Assembly (NCBI GenBank): GCA_964019415.1
Contig: OZ025882.1
Location: 1,405,927-1,469,926, forward strand
Direction of reading: 5' to 3'
DNA from: Ianthella basta
Lineage: Eukaryota; Porifera; Demospongiae; Verongiida; Ianthellidae
DNA length: 64,000 nucleotides
Shown in pieces: positions 24,104 through 50,614 of the stretch. The notes under the pieces were generated by a model, which was not told where the DNA came from, made no database searches, and saw only the letters and a program-made list of their open reading frames with translations. Both the position numbers and the translations under genes were made by a program. Position 1 is the first letter of the stretch. Each line of letters opens with the position of its first letter.

Positions 24104-25272
24104 TATGTGAAAGGGTACTATGGCAAGAGGCTGAGGACCAGTGTGGGCACAAGATGGAGTGGGAAACAGCAACCAAATGCAAGCTGTACAAGAGCACATC
24201 CTTTCACCTTTTCATATACCTACACATGTAACAGGTTGCTGAATCCATACTCCAGCTTGCATTCACACCGGACCAGACTGTCTGCACTTTGCACTGGTCG
24301 CTTATGATAACAAACACACACACACACTGTACATCGTTGCATACAGAATGTACAGTATATACAATACAGTATACCAGGATCAGTACACATGTACATTTAG
24401 TAGCATGTGTCTTCACGACCCATCCTCTGGCCCCCGACATGTACTGTACACATACCTCATAGCATGAGAGGCAGACCCAGTTCTCTCCAACATGGCCGCA
24501 CTCCTGACACGGCTTCTTTGCATCCAGCCCCACCTCAGGCACCAGCTTGAGTCCATTGTCAGTGTGGTCACAGTGTGCACGAGGTGTGACAGCAAACATC
24601 ATAGTCTGCAGGCATAAGGGAATTCAAGGGAGGAACAGAATAATATTAAAAGTACGGAACACAAAGACACTACGTATTGCATACAAGCATTTTCTTCTGC
24701 AACTCAGAAGCTGCAGTGCATAGTTCAACAATAGTGCCCATGGGCACACACACATACGTACGTACGTACGTATGAGAGCCTGTTGGTCTACTGCAACAGT
24801 ATGGAAACTGGCAAACTACACATATCCATCACCACTCACGTGTCCTGCGTTCTCCAGTTCTCCCACAACTAGCCTGTTCTGGCCCATCAGTTCTACTGGA
24901 ATATGAGCACCCTGGGGTCCTACTGCCACCGCACCAAGAGTGGGCCCTACATTCTCCTGAGCAACATCATCCTCTGCATCTTCTTCCCTTTCCTCTTGAG
25001 AAGGCTCACTGCTCACTTTAGCAGCAGCAGGGTGAGGCTGCTGCCTGGGTTTCCTCTCCTGAGTCAGGTCTAAGGGTACCAGTGCACCCCAGTATTGAAG
25101 GTGTTCAGAGATTGCATCTTGGAGGGAGACCAGAGCACTCTGGCATGGAATAGGTGGTCCTTCAAGTGGTGGAAGGGGGTCCCCCAGCAATGCCCCAGCA
25201 ATGGCACCCATGGACTTGGAGATGGATGTGAGATTGTAACCACCCTATGAAAAGAGTAACACATGGTACAGA

Positions 25273-25490
25273 CAAGGGGCAAGATGGGACAAGGGGGACA
25301 TGGCAAGATGTGGCAAGATGTGGCAAGATCTGGTAAGATGGGACAAGGGGGACACGGCAAGATGTGGCAAGATGGGACAAAGGGGACATGGTAAGATGTG
25401 GCAAGATGGGACAAGGGGGACATGGCACGATCTGGCAAGATGGGACAAGGGGGACATGGCAAGATCTGGCAAGATGGGACAAGGAGGATA
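25273..25490. repeat. Minisatellite A, unit 4 (about 6 copies)
   Basis: Same variant order as unit 3, including the extra half-units, so the two tracts are close relatives. Confidence 0.88.
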
Positions 25491-25564
25491 CAGCCAAGCT
25501 CACAGACTATCAGTAAGGTACGTAACTGTAAGGTAAAAGGGGCTGTGGACTACTCTGACTGTGT

Positions 25565-25718
25565 GTACAGTGACCCCACTACAAGCAGTTCTGCTGCCTC
25601 TATCCTACCCTTATGTACAGTGACCCCTCTACAAAAAGTTTTGCTGCCTCTATCCTACCCTTATGTACAGTGACCCCACTACAAGCAGTTCTGCTGACTC
25701 TATCCTACCCTTATGTAC
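25565..25718. repeat. Minisatellite B, 3 copies (unit 4/5 junction)
   Basis: Three copies, the middle one with the same cccctctacaaa variant as the unit 3/4 junction. Confidence 0.9.
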
Positions 25719-26424
25719 AGAGAGTGAAGCGGCATGTTCCATTTTTATTCTTTGGACAACATTAAATAACCCAAAATGTTTTGTGAACGTCTCCAAACAT
25801 CACCATTTCTTTATTATTGATGTAGCTACTGGTGTGAGCCATAGCTGCAGCTGTAATCTACATAATGCATTCAAGTTTGTACAAGTGACACGCAACAAGC
25901 ATGTTTCCACAGTCATATATACAGTAGGTAAGGCATGCATGCATGAACCAACTACCATGCAACCAACCATGAGGTCACTCACTCCCCATGGGTGCAACCA
26001 GCTGCATTCGTGTCCCTGGACACATTGTGAATATTGAATGGCTGTATGTATATAGTATGACCATATCCCCCCCCCCCCTTCCCCACCATGCAGACTGCCT
26101 AAAATGCACAATCAGTGTCATGTGAACAATATTATACAGGTTTGTCATGCCATACATGACATACCACATGCAACATATACATACCAGAATACATCTCTCC
26201 ATGCCAAATCCAAAAATGTACACCATAATAGTTATTGCAATTTTACACAGCCAGCATATAGTATTGAGAGTACACTCGTCTGTATACGTACAGCATATGA
26301 GTGCATTGGTTGAGTCACACTACTAGTACTAAAGATACAAACTCAAAGAATATTGGCGTGTTCATAGCTACTTACCCACACTCAAGCTTGTGCCACACTT
26401 AGACTGTGTGCACCACGGCACACA

Positions 26425-27035
26425 TTAGTCTTGCCCGGGGAGACAGCCAAACTTGGCAAGGTGGGCTGCTCTGTGCACCTCGTTGAAGTCCTGCAAGGAA
26501 TGGAGAGTATGTATACTTTTCACTGTACTTGATACACTGTGTATTATGGATGGATGTTACCATGATATAGGTAGGTCGCACAGTCACGTGTGCACAATGA
26601 ATTTGTCCACACATGTACATACATACATACGTACACATACACACACACAAACACACATGCACAAAGACACATGATTATTATGTAATGTGCACACACACTC
26701 TCATTGATTTACTCAACCTCCTGCTGCACACCCTTCCCTCTACCCTCTTGTACTCCTTGCCATTCCTTTCTCCTGCACTCCCTTGTCTCCCCTCCCCTCC
26801 CCTCCCCTCCACTCCCCTCCCTTCACCTCCCCTCCCCTCCCTCCCCTCTCCTCTTCCCTCCCCTCCCCTCCCCTCCCCTTCCCCATCCCGTCCCCCTCTC
26901 CCCTACCTCATTGTGTATGTAGTCGTCACAGGAATAGCACCACACAGAGAGGTCAGAGAAGGACAGTGCCAGAGGGTGGTGGGACTCCTCGTTGTGCTGC
27001 ACCATGTGCTGGTTAACATAACGGCTGCAGTGGAT
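26425..27035 (-). pseudogene. HDAC6-like exons 13-14, unit 5 copy
   Basis: Exon 13 copy at 26907-27035 and exon 14 copy at 26425-26490, with intact acceptor, donor and stop. The exon 11 copy upstream of it is a 36-bp stub (30686-30721) and exon 12 is deleted, so the ZnF-UBP cannot be complete from this unit alone. Confidence 0.83.
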
Positions 27036-27339
27036 CTGACCAGACAGGAGAGGGGGGAAGGGAGCCGTTACACCAGTACTACATAACACATACGTACATT
27101 CTGCATGTACACATGCATGCATGACCATAGACACACACATACATACACTCTGTGCACATACAAGAAAATGGTTCACAACTCCACATTCATGTTAGTTGAA
27201 CAATCACTACAGCATTCCACATGCACAGGTGGTGGTGGTCCTCTGTAATACATGCCAGTGTGGTGTTTTTAAGTAACAAATGGCACACAATTTTAGTGAT
27301 TAGAACATTAGGCACCCGTTGCAACTTGTACTGTATGGT

Positions 27340-27760
27340 ATGTATATTGAGTGGCAGTACCATAGCCAGGTTTTTGCTATAATTATAGTCTGTATAATTA
27401 ATGTCGGAGGTGTGTGAACACTGAAAAGAGCATACAAGACTGCAGCACAGGAGTGCAGGCACCCCTGTGTGTTGCAGTCTACTGGTAGCCGACAGTGGTG
27501 CAGATTTGTAGAGCCTTTATTCAATTTGCAGACATAGGTACTGCATTGACCATCTATACTGGGTGGCAGTATTAATACAGATACCCTCGCCAAATTTTAC
27601 TGTAATTATAGTTTGTACAATAAATGTCTGAGGTGTGTGAACACTGAAAAGAGCATACAAGACTGCAGCACAGGAGTGTGCTGGCAACATGCATTGCAGT
27701 CTTCTGGTAGCCAACAGTGGTGCAGATTTGTAGAGCCTTTATTCAATTTGCAGACATAGG
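27340..27760. repeat. Local tandem duplication in unit 5 spacer (~200 bp twice)
   Basis: The block from gggtggcagta through gaacactgaaaagagcatac to ttcaatttgcagacatagg occurs at about 27345-27538 and again, more diverged, at about 27558-27759. Other units have it once. Confidence 0.75.
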
Positions 27761-28102
27761 TCTTGCACAGACCAACTTTGTTAGCAGAGGTACGTACCTC
27801 GCACCAGCACCCGATACAACAGGCCTACATTCTTGCTCCTGCCAAAGGGTATGCTACACTACATGTACTGTATAACACGACTCGCTAACAAGGTTGCTGG
27901 CTGACTAACATTGTACACTTGGACACCTCATTATGTATTCATGCACGCAGGCTGAACACCTCACACTGAATAGGTCTTTCATTATATCCATCATAAAACT
28001 GACAACTACAGAGTTCACACTCAACACCAGAGCTAATATAGTACTAGTACATTAAGGTAAAGTTTAGCAAAATGAGCCACACAATTAGTACAATTTCATC
28101 TA

Positions 28103-29080
28103 TCACACACTCGTGTTTGCAGTTGTTTTCTCAGACTTCACAGCAACATTGGAAACCTGATAAACATTGCACATTCTACCGCTCAGTAAAGTTTTCATTC
28201 TATAACGGACAGGTTTGAGAAATGCGATGATGAGAATGGGAGCGGGGTACAGGGACACCAGTGCAATGATGTAGATGAGGTATATCCCAGCAGTGCTCCC
28301 AATGGAGAGGTATGCAAGAATGCTAATTGTTATGATGCCCACTAAGTTGATGGAATTCCCTGTGACCAGAAACAGAGCTAACTTTGCCACTGGCTTGTTG
28401 TAATCTGACTCTGCTGTGATGGTGTGCTTCTTGATGTAGCGAAGGACTATGCATGGCACAACAAGGCACACAACTACAGGCACCAAGGAGATGATGGTGA
28501 GCGTAAAGGCTGTGAAAAAGAATTGGACCTCACGAATAATGGTGCCATCCTGAACTGGTAGGCAGACTGCACCAGCAAAATAGCTCACAGCATACACCTG
28601 AGGCACCTGGAAATGGATGCACAGGAGAATGGACAGGCCCCAAACAACGCATAGGGACAGAACAATGTAGAGTGTTTTCACTCTCTGTCCGTATCGCACA
28701 ATAACCAGAACCATAATGGAGTATCCTGCCATGCTAAAGTTACTTGCTGCTGTGAAGATAATGCACAACCACAGAGTGAAACGGCAGAGCAGAAGGGGTG
28801 GAGGAGGGGTGTCTGAGAACACTGTGACCACCACAATGAGGCTTACAAGAATACCAAGTGCACTTATCAGAAGTCCAGCCACCAATGTGCTCATCAAATA
28901 CATCCTGAGGCCTTTTGCAAGCTCATGTGTTGTGCAGACGGCGAGACAGGTGGGTACACTCAAAACAAAGGTTAGCCCTCCCAGTGACATTATCAGAAAA
29001 CCAAATGCTTCCAAGTCACCGGAATGTCCTTGGGGTCCTTCCATGTCAGTGCAGTTAGAGGCATTGGTGCAGTTTGCCAT
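28103..29080 (-). CDS. 7TM receptor, array copy 6 (unit 5)
   Basis: Intronless receptor of 325 aa from the ATG at 29080. An in-frame stop lies upstream of that ATG, so the short start is the only reasonable one here. ECL2-TM5 reads DGTIIREVQFFFTAFTL, unlike any other copy, and TM4 ends in IHFQVPQ instead of IQYLVPQ, while the TM6-ECL3 part (AYLSIGSTAGIYLIY) matches copies 1 and 2. The gene looks mosaic, as expected if conversion mixes array members. The C-terminus is the long form ending ANTSV, a possible class I PDZ ligand. It is flanked downstream by HDAC6 exon 13 and 14 copies and upstream by the fold-back insertion shared with units 1 and 2. Confidence 0.83.
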   Translation of the reverse strand: MANCTNASNCTDMEGPQGHSGDLEAFGFLIMSLGGLTFVLSVPTCLAVCTTHELAKGLRMYLMSTLVAGLLISALGILVSLIVVVTVFSDTPPPPLLLCRFTLWLCIIFTAASNFSMAGYSIMVLVIVRYGQRVKTLYIVLSLCVVWGLSILLCIHFQVPQVYAVSYFAGAVCLPVQDGTIIREVQFFFTAFTLTIISLVPVVVCLVVPCIVLRYIKKHTITAESDYNKPVAKLALFLVTGNSINLVGIITISILAYLSIGSTAGIYLIYIIALVSLYPAPILIIAFLKPVRYRMKTLLSGRMCNVYQVSNVAVKSEKTTANTSV

Positions 29081-29441
29081 CTCACATTCAGACACTGAGC
29101 TGGTGGAAAACGAGCTGACGCAAGTAACTGAAGAATGACTAAGAATTTATTCCTTCTTTACAGGTTGTATTTGCAGAAATAATGAACACTGGGGTAGGTA
29201 CCTTCACAGGTAAAGGAGCTGAGAGCGATGTATTGACACTGCTGTAGCAATACGTATATATACTCGTATATTACATCACAGCTATTCTTTGCTTGTAGGA
29301 ATAATATGAAAGACGAGTGGTACTTGTCTAGCACACCAACAATGTTATTTACGCTACCTGAAAACATACGTATTTCTGTGAATGTGAAACAAATTGAACA
29401 ATTAAGTTTAACAGACTAATACTATTTTCATCATGTATTGT

Positions 29442-30243
29442 TACATGATGAAGCCATACATCAAAGGAAACGACTGTGCGTTTTTTGGCAAATGCACTGG
29501 ATAACGCACAGTTGCCTTATTTGGAAGTGTATAACGCATTGTTTGTTTTATAACGCATTGCTTTGAAAGGGGCTCTTATTGACATATCCAATCATTTTCT
29601 AGCCTTATGTAAACGTTTTGTCTGCTGTTTTAGCAAAATCCCTTTGATATTCAGCACCTTGTGAACTTTCACATGAACTTTGGCTCCTCAATGATGAGTG
29701 CATGACACTTAGAAATGGTCATCCCCAGAAATTATTTATGCCTAGCACAGCACTGCAATGCATGTTTGATGGCAGAGACTTGGAATTGTGCATGCAATAT
29801 CTTTAGAGTTTTCTGAATGTGATTTTAGTGTGAAGGAAGGTCCCTCCACTCTCCAAGCTCTACAGACCTTCCAATTCCATGCAGTCTGCACTCTGCATGG
29901 AAGCTCTGAGTTTGTACGCCGTTAGCAGGTCTTCAAATCATCTGCCATAGCGCCGACGCAAACACCGCCGTCGACTTACTCAGAAGGAGAGGTCGCTGAC
30001 AGCCTTTACCCTCGCTACGCTTATTCCTTCACCTTTCTCCGTCAAGAGGAGCGTGTTCTCCGGTTCTAGTTCGTTCGGTAAAATGATTCGACGGTAAGGG
30101 AATTCAAGCGCAAATCGTTTCTGTTCGAACTGTAACAAGCCAGTTTTCACATGGCCGCGAGAGCGTTCGCTAATTTATCACACGAGGGCGCGCAGCGCCC
30201 GAGTGCGATAAATTAGCGAAACGTCCTCGTGGCCATGTGATAA
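29442..30243. mobile_element. Fold-back insertion, unit 5
   Basis: Nearly identical to unit 2, including the short ctccggttctagttcg form. Confidence 0.65.
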
Positions 30244-30685
30244 CTAGGACTTAAAGACACAGCACAAACAATGAAACAGCCAGCAGTGAATTGTAATTCA
30301 GTCAGTACTATAATACTGTAGGTATACTATTATAATAGCGAGGGTATTGTATTATAAATGCTAGAGCTGCACCACCACACAACCACTACCACACAGTGCA
30401 AGTGGTAAACATGCGTGCACGTTCATTCACGTCTGCATCAGTAATTCAGCTGATATGTGAAGGGTACCAAGGCAAGAGGCTGAGGACCAGTGTGGGCACA
30501 AGATGGAGTGGATGCAGTGACTTCCAGTATACACTTCCAAATACGGCAACTGTGCGTTATCCAGTGCATTTGCCAAAATAACGCACAGTTGTTTCCTTTG
30601 ATGTATGGCTTCATCTTGTAACAACAAGCCAGTTATCACATGGCCGGGAGGGCGTTCGCTAATTTATCACACGAGGGCGCGAAGC

Positions 30686-30721
30686 CATGGATTTGGAGAT
30701 GGATGTGAGATTGTAACCACC
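30686..30721 (-). pseudogene. HDAC6-like exon 11 stub, unit 5
   Basis: Twelve codons of exon 11 left after the shared deletion. The flanking fold-back sequence is nearly identical to unit 2. Confidence 0.8.
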
Positions 30722-30747
30722 CTATGAAAAGAGTAACACATGGTACA

Positions 30748-30980
30748 GACAAGGGGCAAGATGGGACAAGGGGGACATGGCAAGATGTGGCAAGATGGGA
30801 CAAGGGGGACATGGCAAGATGTGGCAAGATGGGACAAGGGGGACATGGCAAGATGTGGCAAGATGGGACAAGGGGGACATGGCAAGATGTGGCAAGATGG
30901 GACAAGGGGGACATGGCAAGATGTGGCAAAATGGGACAAGGAGGACATGGCAAGATCTGGCAAGATGGGACAAGGAGGAT
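30748..30980. repeat. Minisatellite A, unit 5 (about 7 copies)
   Basis: Like unit 2 with one more 34-bp repeat. Confidence 0.88.
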
Positions 30981-31056
30981 ACAGCCAAACTCACAGACTA
31001 TCAGTAAGGTACGTAACTATAAGGTAAAAGGGGCTGTGGACTACCCTGACTGTGTG

Positions 31057-33060
31057 TACAGTGACCCCACTACAAGCAGTTCTGCTGCCTCTATCCTACC
31101 CTTATGTACAGTGACCCCACTACAAGCAGTTCTGCTGCCTCTATCCTACCCTTATGTACAGTGACCCCACTACAAGCAGTTCCGCTGCCTCTATCCTACC
31201 CTTATGTACACTGACCCCACTACAAGCAGTTCTGCTGCCTCTATCCTACCCTTATGTACAGTGATCCCACTACAAGCAGTTCTGCTGCCTCTATCCTACT
31301 CTTATGTACGGTGACTCCACTACAAGCAGTTCGGCTGCCTCTATCCTACCCTTATGTACAGTGACCCCACTACAAGCAGTTCTGCTGCCTCTATCCTACC
31401 CTTATGTACACTGACCCCACTACAAGCAGTTCTGCTGCCTCTATCCTACCCTTATGTACAGTGACCCCACTACAAGCAGTTCTGCTGACTCTATCCTACC
31501 CTTATGTACAGTGACTCCACTACAAGCAGTTCGGCTGCCTCTATCCTACCCTTATGTACAGTGACTCCACTACAAGCAGTTCTGCTGCCTCTATCCTACC
31601 CTTATGTACAGTGACCCCACTACAAGCAGTTCTGCTGCCTCTATCCTACTCTTATGTACAGTGACCCCACTACAAGCAGTTCTGCTGCCTCTATCCTACT
31701 CTTATGTACAGTGACTCCACTACAAGCAGTTCTGCTGCCTCTATCCTACCCTTATGTACAGTGACCCCACTACAAGCAGTTCTGCTGACTCTATCCTACC
31801 CTTATGTACAGTGACCCCACTACAAGCAGTTCTGCTGCCTCTATCCTACCCTTATGTACAGTGACCCCACTACAAGCAGTTCGGCTGACTCTATCCTACC
31901 CTTATGTACAGTGACTCCACTACAAGCAGTTCTGCTGCCTCTATCCTACCCTTATGTACAGTGACCCCACTACAAGCAGTTCTGCTGACTCTATCCTACC
32001 CTTATGTACAGTGACTCCACTACAAGCAGTTCGGCTGCCTCTATCCTACCCTTATGTACAGTGACCCCACTACAAGCAGTTCTGCTGCCTCTATCCTACC
32101 CTTATGTACAGTGACTCCACTACAAGCAGTTCTGCTGACTCTATCCTACCCTTATGTACAGTGACTCCACTACAAGCAGTTCTGCTGCCTCTATCCTACC
32201 CTTATGTACAGTGACTCCACTACAAGCAGTTCTGCTGACTCTATCCTACCCTTATGTACAGTGACTCCACTACAAGCAGTTCGGCTGCCTCTATCCTACC
32301 CTTATGTACAGTGACTCCACTACAAGCAGTTCTGCTGCCTCTATCCTACCCTTATGTACAGTGACTCCACTACAAGCAGTTCTGCTGCCTCTATCCTACC
32401 CTTATGTACAGTGACCCCACTACAAGCAGTTCTGCTGCCTCTATCCTACCCTTATGTACAGTGACCCCACTACAAGCAGTTCTGCTGCCTCTATCCTACC
32501 CTTATGTACAGTGACTCCACTACAAGCAGTTCTGCTGCCTCTATCCTACCCTTATGTACAGTGACTCCACTACAAGCAGTTCTGCTGCCTCTATCCTACT
32601 CTTATGTACAGTGACCCCACTACAAGCAGTTCTGCTGACTCTATCCTACCCTTATGTACAGTGACTCCACTACAAGCAGTTCTGCTGACTCTATCCTACC
32701 CTTATGTACAGTGACTCCACTACAAGCAGTTCGGCTGCCTCTATCCTACCCTTATGTACAGTGACTCCACTACAAGCAGTTCTGCTGCCTCTATCCTACC
32801 CTTATGTACAGTGACCCCACTACAAGCAGTTCTGCTGCCTCTATCCTACCCTTATGTACAGTGACTCCACTACAAGCAGTTCTGCTGCCTCTATCCTACC
32901 CTTATGTACAGTGACCCCACTACAAGCAGTTCTGCTGCCTCTATCCTATATACCCTTATGTACAGTGACCCCACTACAAGCAGTTCTGCTGCCTCTATCC
33001 TACCCTTATGTACAGTGACCCCACTACAAGCAGTTCTGCTGACTCTATCCTAACATTGTG
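31057..33060. repeat. Minisatellite B, about 40 copies (unit 5/6 junction)
   Basis: Longest B tract. It ends with the ctaacattgt copy shared with the unit 2/3 junction. Confidence 0.92.
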
Positions 33061-33453
33061 TACAGAGAGTGAAGCGGCATGTTCCATTTTTATTCTTTGG
33101 ACAACATCAAAGAACCCAAAATGTTTTATGAACGTCTCCAAACATCACCATTTCTCTATTATTGATGTAGCTACAGGTGAGCCATAGCTACGGCTGTAAT
33201 CTAAATAATGCATTCAAGTTTGTACAAGTGACATGCAACAAGCATGTTTCCACAGTCATATATACAGTAGGTAAGGCATGCATGCATGAACCAACTACCA
33301 TGCAACCAACCATGAGGTCACTCACTCCCCATGGGTGCAACCAGCTGCATTCGTGTCCCTGGACACATGTGAATGGCTGTATATAGTATGACCATATCCC
33401 CTGCCCCCCCCCCCCCCCCCACACCATGCACACTGTCTATAATGCACAGTCAC

Positions 33454-33564
33454 TTAGTCTCGCGTAGCCAGACCTCCATCTTTGCTCAGACCCCGCCTTC
33501 GCAAAAGACGTCTTTTGCGAAGGCGGGGTCTGAGCAAAGATGACGGTCTGGCTACGCGAGACTA
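33454..33564. mobile_element. 111-bp palindromic hAT-like MITE
   Basis: Near-perfect inverted repeat from tagtctcgcgtagccagacc to its complement, with centre aaaagacgtctttt, flanked by an 8-bp direct repeat acagtcac (33446-33453 and 33565-33572). Other units have a single empty site here. Confidence 0.8.
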
Positions 33565-33879
33565 ACAGTCACTGTCATGTGAACAATTATACAGGTTTGT
33601 CATGCCATACATGACTTACCACATGCAACATATACATACCAGAATACATCTCTCCATGCCAAATCCAATAAAGTACACCATAATAGTTATTGCAATTTTA
33701 CACAGCCAGCATTTAATATTGAGAGTACACTCAATGGTATACGCACAGCATATGTGTGCATTGGTTGAGTCACACTACTAGTACTAAAGATACAAACTCA
33801 AAGAACATTGGCGTGTTCATAGCTACTGACCCACACTCAAGCTTGTGCCACACTTAGACTGTGTGCACCACGGCACACG

Positions 33880-48497
<14,618 letters not shown>

Positions 48498-49246
48498 TGT
48501 CGCGTTTGGTCTTTCCCTCAAAACAGGTCCTTCCGTCGCCTCTGCTCTCTCTCTCTCTCGTTAGGCTTACTGACAGCGCAACACAGTACTAGTCACCGTC
48601 CAAAACCACGCGTCAGCACACGGTCACGGCGCAGCCCGAATGCGGGGGTTTCCCTCGCCACCACTGCATCATCATGATGCACACCTACTAAATAGAACCA
48701 CAGGGCCCTGCCCATAGGTTAGGGTGCGTACGTGTAGGATCCTACTCAACGGTGCTAATGTGCACCTTGCATTCTGTCGTGTGTAAGCATTAGTTTTGGG
48801 TGCTGATGTCATTCTGTGCTACATCATGTCTGCACCAAATGGGTCTTATCTAGTCTACTTTCAAATTCAACAACACTAAGGCATGACTATACAAACCACC
48901 TCCACAGGAATGGAGGCCTCCTTGCTGTTCACACAGCAATGTCCAAACAGTGTCTAGAGGCAAGGTAGCAGTGCAGGCCAGACAAGACATAGAAAGACAA
49001 TCTCACCGCTCATTCAAATGCACCGATACAGTTCTGGGCATCAACATTGACAAAATAAATGGATAACTACATACAACAATGACAGCATCCACAACACACT
49101 TTTAAGTAACACGCGATAAATTAAACAAAGTGAGCTGTCCATCAATCTGTGCACCTAACAGTGTCCATGCGTATGTGTGTAGGTGTGTGTGCATATGCTA
49201 GCTCATGTGAATGTAAAAGCTGAAGGACACCAGGAACCAACAGTGA
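48498..49246. other. PDCD10-HDAC6 intergenic region
   Basis: 749 bp with no supported gene. It must carry the HDAC6-like promoter and the PDCD10 3' UTR. A (ct)n stretch lies at 48541-48560, within the likely 5' UTR of the HDAC6-like gene. Confidence 0.6.
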
Positions 49247-49885
49247 TCAAGCGTCCAGGGATATGAAAAAGGCGAGCAATGCATTTGTCTGGTTGATCAG
49301 CCGATTAGCACTTAGGAACACGTTCTCTGACTGCTCATCCTTGAAGTATCTCTTGAGGGTGTCACTGAAACTCTTCGAGCTCTTCACAAAAACTCTCTTG
49401 TGAGTCTCAAGAGCTTTCTTGTACTCCTTCAGTCGTGGTATGGTCTGTTGGTGCTTCTTCATAACCTCGTTAAGGGCGTCCAGGAGTTCTCTGATAGCAC
49501 TGGCAATGTCCTTTATGGTTTGTAGGAAGCGAGATCGGTCCTTGATCTGATCGGGGATTCGACTCAGGATCACTTTCAGAGTCTGCGCCTTTTCGTTCAG
49601 GGCAAGGAACTCGGGCTCCTGTCTGGTTAGCTGGAACTCTTCATCATAGCAGGCCAGGCGAAGGAGCGTCTCAGGTAGGTCAGTGTTCACTCCCTCTGCC
49701 TCCAGTACTCCTGCCACGAATCCCTGGGCCAGACCCGGGTTGTTCCTTTCCGCCTTACGAAAGGCCGACCTAAGAGTTTGTACGGCAGCTATGTTCCTGT
49801 CGTCTTGTTCCAGTTGCCTCAGTACTGGCGACACCACAACGTGTAAGGCCAGAGAGGCGATTATTTCTTCTTCCATCATCGCCAT
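49247..49885 (-). CDS. PDCD10: PDCD10 / CCM3 (programmed cell death 10), single exon, 212 aa
   Basis: Adaptor protein known in other animals as a CCM-complex member and a partner of GCKIII (STK24/25/MST4) kinases in STRIPAK. The sequence aligns by eye with human PDCD10 along its length: AAVQTLRSAFRKAERNNPGL, LNEKAQTLKVILSRIPD, RFLQTIKDIASAIRELLD, KSFSDTLKRYFKDEQSENVF and ANRLINQTN. These cover the N-terminal dimerisation helices and the C-terminal FAT-homology helices. I take the ATG at 49885 (MAMMEEEIIASL), giving 212 aa, the same length as the human protein. The frame runs upstream to 49999, but those 38 residues are unlike the family and are probably 5' leader. No intron is seen. The HDAC6-like start codon lies 749 bp downstream and the ADAMTS stop 729 bp upstream, all on one strand. 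Confidence 0.93.
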   Translation of the reverse strand: MAMMEEEIIASLALHVVVSPVLRQLEQDDRNIAAVQTLRSAFRKAERNNPGLAQGFVAGVLEAEGVNTDLPETLLRLACYDEEFQLTRQEPEFLALNEKAQTLKVILSRIPDQIKDRSRFLQTIKDIASAIRELLDALNEVMKKHQQTIPRLKEYKKALETHKRVFVKSSKSFSDTLKRYFKDEQSENVFLSANRLINQTNALLAFFISLDA

Positions 49886-50614
49886 CCTCTTGTGGGTGTA
49901 CACCAGAACACGCCCAAAAAGTAAAATCGGGACTTCCTCTCTCTTTCGCGCACACCGGAAGTGATGTAACTGCACAACTTTGGCATGGTAGAGACACACT
50001 ATAAAGCTTCTATCTATGCTAGAACGCCCCTTCCATTGACTTACGGATTCATTGCCTCTAGCGTATATTACATAGGGAGGTCTAGCAGACCAGACTGTTG
50101 CAACTGTGCTTCAGAAAGTGTTCAAAGGCACTTTTGTGTAGCCGCCTATAGGTTTGTAGCTACAATGCAATACAGAGATGTGGCAGAATAAAAATATCTT
50201 GTTTCTTTCTATCATCATTACACATTATATTTAGAAGGAAGCTTGACCTACAGCTGAGTCTCTGTATAGGTGCACTTTCTCAATCCCGGTTGCCTAGCTA
50301 CATTTTGGGAATTGTAGCTAAATAGACAGTTGAAGGCAACTTTACAAACATAGCTAACATGCTCAAGGAGAGAAGAAAGGGCAACCCTCACCAGTAATAA
50401 GTCTGGAATATCTGCGTATACAGGTAATAGTAATACGCTATAACACAGTAAAAACTGTCATTAAGTGCAGGTAACTGTTTCAAAGAACTGACTACATTTA
50501 TACAATTACGTAGCTATAAACTCCAATTAAAGTTGAGAAATATGCTCTTGAGTTCAATGGCTTATATGTTTCTTATGTGAGATAAGTTCCACAATGCTGT
50601 CACAGCTGCACTTG

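Larger units (their letters stand above)
18001..25244 (-). pseudogene. HDAC6-like exons 11-14, fused unit 4 copy
   Basis: Exon 11 (24840-25244), exon 12 (24456-24605), exon 13 (18381-18509) and exon 14 (18001-18066) are all open with intact splice sites. The intron 12 copy between 18510 and 24455 now contains two receptor genes (copies 4 and 5), a LINE fragment and a 590-bp pogo-like element. The simplest reading is that two neighbouring units were fused by deletion between 20525 and 21421. That removed one set of exons 11-14 and both minisatellites. Confidence 0.8.
17297..25718 (-). repeat. Array unit 4 (fusion of two units around a LINE fragment)
   Basis: The left part (17297-20525) carries exon 14/13 copies and receptor 4. 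The right part (21421-25718) carries receptor 5, the pogo-like element, exon 12/11 copies and short minisatellites. The bridge 20526-21420 is LINE-derived. At 21424 the unit sequence resumes mid-spacer (tcttgctcctgtcaaagg). Confidence 0.78.
25718..33062 (-). repeat. Array unit 5
   Basis: Contains exon 13/14 copies, receptor copy 6, the fold-back insertion, the exon 11 stub, a short minisatellite A and the longest minisatellite B. A local duplication of ~200 bp occurs at about 27340-27760. Its right junction reads ctaacattgtgtacagagag, a variant shared only with the unit 2/3 junction, pointing to copying of multi-unit blocks. Confidence 0.78.

Noticed and set aside
31057-33060. Regular 50-bp direct repeats as a CRISPR array
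   Set aside because: No unique spacers separate the repeats; the unit itself is tandem, and the genome is animal.
49886-49999. N-terminal extension of PDCD10 from an upstream ATG
   Set aside because: The extra 38 residues have no counterpart in the family, and the ATG at 49885 gives the usual 212-aa length.
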